From positions 1 to 7,852 of the forward strand of contig JABFSD010000681.1 in assembly GCA_013140935.1 (NCBI GenBank): a stretch of 7,852 nucleotides of DNA. Direction: 5' to 3'. This document shows positions 4,642 to 7,852 of this stretch, piece after piece; position 1 is the first letter of the stretch, and each line of letters begins with the position of its first letter. The stretch is from Acidobacteriota bacterium (lineage in GTDB: Bacteria > Acidobacteriota > Blastocatellia > RBC074). Position numbers and translations under genes: made by a program. The notes under the pieces were generated by a model. That model saw nothing but the letters and a program-made list of their open reading frames with translations, made no database searches and had not been told where the DNA came from.

Positions 4642-4677
4642 AAGGAGAGGCGCGGCCCGGTGAACGGTGTGTTGGGC
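4593..4677 (+). repeat. attC site of cassette E (attC-E)
   Basis: 85 bp. R'' GCCTAAC (4593-4599), R' GTTGGGC (4671-4677). L'' TTCAACCG opposes CGGTGAA with one unpaired A. It is the close sister of attC-D. The left half is translated as the tail of the DUF2442 gene. Confidence 0.93.
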
Positions 4678-4712
4678 TTGCACGTTGAATGACAAAATTG
4701 TTGACTGATTTG

Positions 4713-4741
4713 TTGACTGCCTCCCTACCCCGCCCTAAACT
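4713..4741 (+). promoter_or_regulatory. Candidate cassette-borne promoter of the MazF module (cassette F)
   Basis: TTGACT (4713-4718), 17-bp spacer, TAAACT (4736-4741). The -35 lies in the second copy of a direct repeat TTGTTGACTG (4698-4707, 4710-4719; 12-bp period), so the repeat could also be an operator for the antitoxin. The start site would fall just before the SD, giving a very short leader, which is a weakness. Confidence 0.4.
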
Positions 4742-4761
4742 TGTGGCTGGAGGTTTTATTG

Positions 4762-5010
4762 ATGGCAAACACACAAGTTAGGGTTAGCAACGCAACTCAT
4801 CAAATTCTCCGCCACCTTTCGGCTGAGGTCGGAGAATCCATGCAAACCATTGTTGAAAAAGCGATTGAACAATATCAGCGACGAAGATTTCTGGAAGGGT
4901 TGAACCAAGACTTTAAGACACTGAAAGAAGATGCACAGGCTTGGCAAGAGGAACTCGCGGAACGCTCGTTGTGGGACAATACTTTGCTTGACGGAGTTGA
5001 ACCCAAATGA
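4762..5010 (+). CDS. Antitoxin of MazF module, probable RHH-type (cassette F)
   Basis: 82 aa. The ATG at 4762 has GGAGG (4749-4753) 8 nt upstream; an in-frame TTG at 4741 would place this SD inside the gene. The N-terminus (NTQVRVSNATHQILRHLSAE) has the short strand followed by helix expected of ribbon-helix-helix DNA-binding antitoxins. The helical segment GESMQTIVEKAIEQYQRRRF completes the fold. The Glu/Trp-rich tail (AWQEELAERSLWDNTLLDG) is the likely toxin-binding part. The stop overlaps the toxin start as ATGA (5007-5010), giving tight coupling. It probably represses its own promoter, with the TTGTTGACTG repeat a candidate operator. Confidence 0.85.
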   Translation: MANTQVRVSNATHQILRHLSAEVGESMQTIVEKAIEQYQRRRFLEGLNQDFKTLKEDAQAWQEELAERSLWDNTLLDGVEPK

Positions 5011-5348
5011 GCCAACTATTGAGAGGGGAAGTTTGGCTGACTACGCTTGACCCAACGGTCGGCAGAGAGCAAGCCGGAACAAGACCAGCTTTGATTATTT
5101 CCGACGATATTTTTAATCAGAGCCACGCCGAGTTAGTGGTGGTGCTTCCAATCACATCGAAAAGCAAGAACGTCCGTTCGCATGTTCCGGTCTCGCCGCC
5201 CGAAGGCGGGTTGCAAGTAGCGAGTTACATCAAATGCGAGGACGTTCGCTCAATCTCTATTCAAAGATTTGGGCGACGACTGGGCAAAGTAACAGTCCAG
5301 ACGATGAATGAAGTTGAGCAACGGCTTCGCATCATCCTTTCGCTATAA
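5007..5348 (+). CDS. mazF: MazF-family toxin, probable mRNA endoribonuclease (cassette F)
   Basis: 113 aa, full length for the family. LLRGEVWLTTLDPTVGREQA, then GTRPALIISDD, is the MazF N-terminal signature, with R26 the conserved catalytic-region Arg. VVVLPITSKSK gives T50/S51. Later segments GGLQVASYIKCEDVRSISIQ and RRLGKVTVQTMNEVEQRL are typical strand and terminal helix. It would cleave mRNA when the antitoxin is lost. It belongs to a different MazF subgroup from the cassette D toxin, so the two modules are unlikely to cross-neutralise (inference). Its stop (5346-5348) is directly followed by an inverted repeat instead of an attC. Confidence 0.92.
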   Translation: MSQLLRGEVWLTTLDPTVGREQAGTRPALIISDDIFNQSHAELVVVLPITSKSKNVRSHVPVSPPEGGLQVASYIKCEDVRSISIQRFGRRLGKVTVQTMNEVEQRLRIILSL

Positions 5349-5350
5349 GT

Positions 5351-5453
5351 CAAGCTGCCGAAGCTCTGCGCGGTCTGACAATTCAAGATCGTGATTTTTA
5401 CCAATAACTCCACGTTTTCGCCTAGTGAAGCGGCGCAGAGCTTCGGCAGCTTG
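5351..5453. repeat. 21-bp perfect inverted repeat at the distal end of the array
   Basis: Arms 5351-5371 and 5433-5453 (inner part GCCGAAGCTCTGCGC) are perfect complements separated by 61 bp. It occupies the place where cassette F should carry its attC, and it contains GCCGAAG/CTTCGGC, one base from the local core GCCGAAC/GTTCGGC. It lacks the required AAC/GTT, the offset L boxes and any extrahelical base, so it is not a normal attC. No T-tract follows, so a classical terminator is unlikely, though it lies between convergent genes. No flanking duplication was found. The rest of 5349-5530 holds nothing recognisable. Confidence 0.75.
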
Positions 5454-5530
5454 CGCCACCGTTTCTGCCAAATTTCACCGCTTTCTCTGCCCAAAATTTA
5501 TCTGCCAACCATTACTGAAACATTGATGCT

Positions 5531-6676
5531 TTACCGAAAACCTTCTGCCGGAACCGCGCCGCGATTGTTCTCATCCTGTCGCAGGGCTTTGAGGCTGACG
5601 GGATTGACGGGTTTGCCGTCTACGGCCAGCGAGACTTGCCAGACGGCGGCGGATTGCAGTGCGACGGGTAATTCGAGATTGAGTTGATCGAGCCCGGTGC
5701 GGTTTTCCTGCGGCAACGCGTAACGCACTTTGACGGGTTGGTTGTTCACTTTGGCTTCGAGTTGTTTGAGGCTGGAGCAGTTGCGCAAGTCAGTGCCGTA
5801 AAGCGCCAGTTGATTGGGCAAAGTACGCGCATTGATCTCGCGTTCGACGCTGAAGCGAGCGGCGTTCTCGACATTGATTTCGCCGGAAGCGACGAGGCGC
5901 GAGTGGGAAAGCACTGTAACTTTGGCTGTGCCCGTGGGCGTGTCGGCGGGTACGACGTAATGGATTTGCGTGGGCGAGACCGAATGCAGCGACGCGGGCT
6001 TGCCGTTCACCGTGAGCGTCGTATCGCACAACGCCGTTGGCAGCGGTTGGCCGTTGGCGTAATTGGCGACGGCGGAACAGCGGCTCAGGTTTTCGCCGGA
6101 GATGATCGCTACGGTGGATGGAGCGACGGCGTTGCGCGTTTGCGCGGCATTGACCGCGCTGACGCTGGCGAGTTGCGCGGTGTTGACCTCAAGCGTCTCG
6201 TCAACGTAGCTGCCGAAATCGGCAACCCAAATCCAACGCAAGCCGGTGTGGGTAGATTGAGCGCGCGCGAGTCCGATGACGCGATAATCGCGATCGAGCA
6301 TGGCTTTGTTGTGAGCGGGCGAACTCTGCCACAGCGCGAAGATGCGCGCGGCGTCGGCGTAACCGGCGGCGACATTCTCGCCGCGATAGCCTTTGTATGA
6401 ATAGCCGAACGCCGCCATCCGCTTGAAGGGATTGCGCCGCGCGCTGTCGGTGTGATCGAAATAAAACTTCGTCGCCATATCGCCGGTCATCCATTCGGCG
6501 CAGCGCGTGAGGGATTGCGATACGCGGAAGGGCGATAAGCCACGCGCGGCGCGATATTCGTTGATGAGCGAAACGAGGGCGCGTTCTTCAATATCCAACG
6601 CCAAAGATTCTTCGGCACGCACCAATGCACACACCAATAGACACAGGCACAACAATAACGTGATTCGTGGGGTCAC
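5531..6676 (-). CDS. Secreted CAP-domain (SCP/PR-1) protein with Solibacter-type C-terminal domain
   Basis: 381 aa from GTG at 6676. That start has a perfect SD AAGGAG (minus strand, 6685-6690) 8 nt upstream and begins a clean signal peptide (TPRITLLLCLCLLVCALVRA); an in-frame ATG at 6760 adds a non-signal-like extension. CAP domain: residues ~33-160, with H75 (YFDHTD), E100 (RGENVAAGY) and H122 (SSPAHNKAML) as the conserved cavity His/Glu residues. Residues ~180-275 include TVNGKPASLHSVSPTQIHYV and read like TIGR03437, a domain I associate with Acidobacteria. A second, weaker copy may follow to the C-terminus. It is exported; CAP ligands or enzymatic roles in bacteria are mostly unknown. It converges on the cassette F toxin gene and lies outside the integron. 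Confidence 0.9.
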   Translation of the reverse strand: MTPRITLLLCLCLLVCALVRAEESLALDIEERALVSLINEYRAARGLSPFRVSQSLTRCAEWMTGDMATKFYFDHTDSARRNPFKRMAAFGYSYKGYRGENVAAGYADAARIFALWQSSPAHNKAMLDRDYRVIGLARAQSTHTGLRWIWVADFGSYVDETLEVNTAQLASVSAVNAAQTRNAVAPSTVAIISGENLSRCSAVANYANGQPLPTALCDTTLTVNGKPASLHSVSPTQIHYVVPADTPTGTAKVTVLSHSRLVASGEINVENAARFSVEREINARTLPNQLALYGTDLRNCSSLKQLEAKVNNQPVKVRYALPQENRTGLDQLNLELPVALQSAAVWQVSLAVDGKPVNPVSLKALRQDENNRGAVPAEGFR

Positions 6677-7120
6677 GAGTCTTACTCCTTCAGATGGTTT
6701 ATTGAAACGAAAGGGGATGATGCGGGCAGGTGAGATGCACCAACTCCAAAGCACAAGCATAAGGCTTGTGTGAGCAAGGCAACGAAAGATTCTTACGATC
6801 TTTTAGATTCTGATTAGGGGTTGTTGCGCGTGAGCGCGAACGGTTTTTGTTGGGAGATGACGAAGGGTTTTTAGCACGCACCGCCGCATTGGACAAGAGG
6901 CAATTTCAAATTTAATCAACGAGCAAAGAAGCCCTGTTGCTCCGGGACAAAGCCGGTTTTATACTGCGCCCGCATTTGCGGGAACCCGCACCATCAAGCA
7001 ATTAAATCATTTGTAACGACCTGACATTCACTTGCGTCAAGGCTTTCTTCCCAGACGCAATCACCTTCGTCCGCTCCGTATGCGGACAACGACCCAACCC
7101 TTTTTTAACGGAGGTAGCTG
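6677..7120. other. Divergent intergenic region with small inverted repeats
   Basis: No credible gene. Upstream of the CAP gene: hairpin CACAAGC (6752-6758), loop ATAAG, GCTTGTG (6764-6770), a possible operator or leader stem. Upstream of the oxidoreductase operon: CCCGC/GCGGG (6969-6973/6978-6982); TTGCGTC (7032-7038) with GACGCAA (7054-7060); and GTCCGC (7069-7074) with GCGGAC (7082-7087). No promoter with good -35 and -10 boxes could be fixed for either gene. The SD GGAGG (7110-7114) serves the gene starting at 7121. Confidence 0.5.
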
Positions 7121-7774
7121 ATGAGCAAATCCGATGAACGGCTTCCCGAAACGCCGGAGGTCAAAATTGACCCAGCCGTTTCGCGCCGTAACTTTTTGAA
7201 AGGCTCCGGCCTCGCGCTTTCGTTGCCGCTAATCGCGGCTGACACTGCCGAGGCTGAAAGTGCCGAACCTGCTGTCCCAATCTTTGGACCGGAGAAAACC
7301 GCAATCACACTAACGATCAACGGCAAGCCGAGGGCGGCTACGGTTGAGCCGCGTGTGACGCTGCTTGATTGCTTGCGCAACGATCTAGACACCACGGGCG
7401 CGAAGCGCGTGTGTGATCGTGGCACGTGCGGCGCGTGTACGGTGCAAATGGATGGCAAGGCGGTTTATGCCTGCTCCGTGCTGGCTATCGAAGCACAAGG
7501 CCACAAGATCACTACGGTCGAGAGTCTGGCGAACGGCGACACGCTGCATCCGGTGCAAAAAGCGTTTTGGGATAACGACGCACAACAGTGCGGATTCTGT
7601 ACGCCGGGCTTCGTGATGGCGTGCAAGTCGCTGCTCGACAAACATCCGACTCCGACAGACGAACAAATCAAACTCGGCGTAGGCGGCAACCTTTGCCGTT
7701 GCGGAACCTACGTCGGCATCAAGGCTGCGATTGCACAAGCGTCTGCGGCGATGAAGAAAGGAGGGCGCGCGTAA
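7121..7774 (+). CDS. Tat-exported 2Fe-2S subunit of a xanthine-dehydrogenase-family molybdoenzyme
   Basis: 217 aa. Small electron-transfer subunit, probably of a periplasmic aldehyde/isoquinoline-type oxidoreductase; the PaoA (YagT) type is the nearest well-known relative. The N-terminus carries the twin-arginine motif SRRNFLKGSG (R22, R23) and a hydrophobic stretch ALSLPLIAA. The plant-type ferredoxin domain (~60-135) has C98, C103, C106 and C118 (CDRGTCGACTV). The second all-helical [2Fe-2S] domain (~140-215) has C157, C160, C192 and C194 (CGFCTPG, GGNLCRCGTY). All eight cluster ligands are present. The start ATG has GGAGG 6 nt upstream. Its TAA shares one base with the next ATG, indicating translational coupling in one operon. 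The substrate is not identifiable from this subunit. Confidence 0.94.
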   Translation: MSKSDERLPETPEVKIDPAVSRRNFLKGSGLALSLPLIAADTAEAESAEPAVPIFGPEKTAITLTINGKPRAATVEPRVTLLDCLRNDLDTTGAKRVCDRGTCGACTVQMDGKAVYACSVLAIEAQGHKITTVESLANGDTLHPVQKAFWDNDAQQCGFCTPGFVMACKSLLDKHPTPTDEQIKLGVGGNLCRCGTYVGIKAAIAQASAAMKKGGRA

Positions 7775-7852
7775 TGGCTGACTATAAATGGCCCGAAGCG
7801 GAAAAACGCCAACACATCGGCAAACGCATTTCGCGCATTGACGGTCCCGACA
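7774..7852 (+). CDS. Molybdopterin-binding large subunit of the xanthine-dehydrogenase family, N-terminus only
   Basis: 26 codons are visible before the window ends. The segment HIGKRISRIDGPD is the usual opening of the molybdenum cofactor-binding subunit in three- or two-subunit aldehyde/xanthine dehydrogenases, where it leads into 'KVTG-AKY'. The ATG at 7774 overlaps the upstream stop by one base, and AAAGGAGGG (7757-7765) is the SD inside the upstream gene. No Tat signal appears in the visible part, consistent with co-export on the signal of the small subunit (hitch-hiker mechanism, inference). A FAD subunit, if any, would lie beyond the window. Confidence 0.85.
   Translation, partial: MADYKWPEAEKRQHIGKRISRIDGPD

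Larger units (their letters stand above)
1403..5348 (+). mobile_element. Integron cassette array, six cassettes A-F
   Basis: Boundaries are set by core sites at 1402, 2197, 2671, 3336, 4017 and 4671: A 1403-2197, B 2198-2671, C 2672-3336, D 3337-4017, E 4018-4671, F from 4672. Where a cassette is intact, its leading core should complement the R'' of its own attC. A (GTTCGGC/GCCGAAC), C (GTTCGGT/ACCGAAC) and D (GTTCGGC/GCCGAAC) match exactly. B (GTTAGAC/GCCTAAC) and E (GTTCGGC/GCCTAAC) each have one mismatch. F has no detectable attC, so its end is uncertain. Short non-coding margins and one or two genes per cassette are typical. Confidence 0.9.

Noticed and set aside
5351..5453. The terminal inverted repeat as the missing attC of cassette F.
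   Set aside because: The stem is perfect, without extrahelical bases, and the motif ends in AAG/CTT where AAC/GTT is required.
5684..6400. Long plus-strand frame of 238 codons opposite the CAP gene.
   Set aside because: It is a shadow of a G+C-rich gene: the minus strand carries a signal peptide and CAP residues, while this frame is rich in Arg/Gly/Val with no recognisable domain.
7069..7087. GTCCGC/GCGGAC stem as terminator or riboswitch upstream of the oxidoreductase operon.
   Set aside because: The stem is only 6 bp and the T-run begins 13 bases later; no known riboswitch core was recognised.
7105..7738. Minus-strand frames opposite the 2Fe-2S subunit.
   Set aside because: The plus strand encodes all eight cluster cysteines and a Tat signal; the opposite frames have no SD and no domain pattern.

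Overview
The window reads as the intI-proximal part of a chromosomal (sedentary) integron, followed by ordinary chromosomal genes. The host is probably an Acidobacteriota-type bacterium. The main clue is the secreted CAP protein at 5531-6676, whose C-terminal region resembles the 'Solibacter uncharacterized C-terminal domain' (TIGR03437). Tat-exported xanthine-dehydrogenase-family subunits, mixed base composition and strong Shine-Dalgarno sites fit this. The assignment is inference.

Layout. 1-608 (-): integron integrase, cut by the window edge before its C-terminal catalytic residues. 609-962: intI leader, holding a ~226-bp palindromic MITE-like element (629-854) between 10-bp direct repeats; the element can fold as a cloverleaf. 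Beyond it lie overlapping divergent promoters. 963-1310 (+): a conserved-looking uncharacterised gene, followed by two back-to-back near-perfect hairpins (1299-1378) and a putative attI junction at 1402. 1403-5348: six cassettes (A-F) separated by five attC sites (2114-2203, 2593-2677, 3253-3342, 3939-4023, 4593-4677). Each attC has core sites, offset inner stems and 85-90 bp length.

Cassette contents. A: a YjzC-like small protein (+) and a convergent unknown gene (-). B: an unknown Cys-containing protein (-). C: a lipoprotein with a DUF4440/NTF2-like fold. D: AF2212/DUF104-like antitoxin plus PemK/MazF toxin. E: a DUF4160/DUF2442 pair. F: antitoxin plus MazF toxin, with no recognisable attC after it; a 21-bp inverted repeat stands there instead. 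The array therefore carries two clear MazF-type toxin-antitoxin modules and one TA-like pair, which fits the known stabilising role of such cassettes in sedentary arrays.

5349-5530: non-coding, with the inverted repeat. 5531-6676 (-): secreted CAP-domain protein. 6677-7120: non-coding, divergent promoter region with small inverted repeats. 7121-7774 (+) and 7774-7852 (+, partial): Tat-exported 2Fe-2S subunit and start of the molybdopterin subunit of a xanthine-dehydrogenase-family enzyme, translationally coupled.
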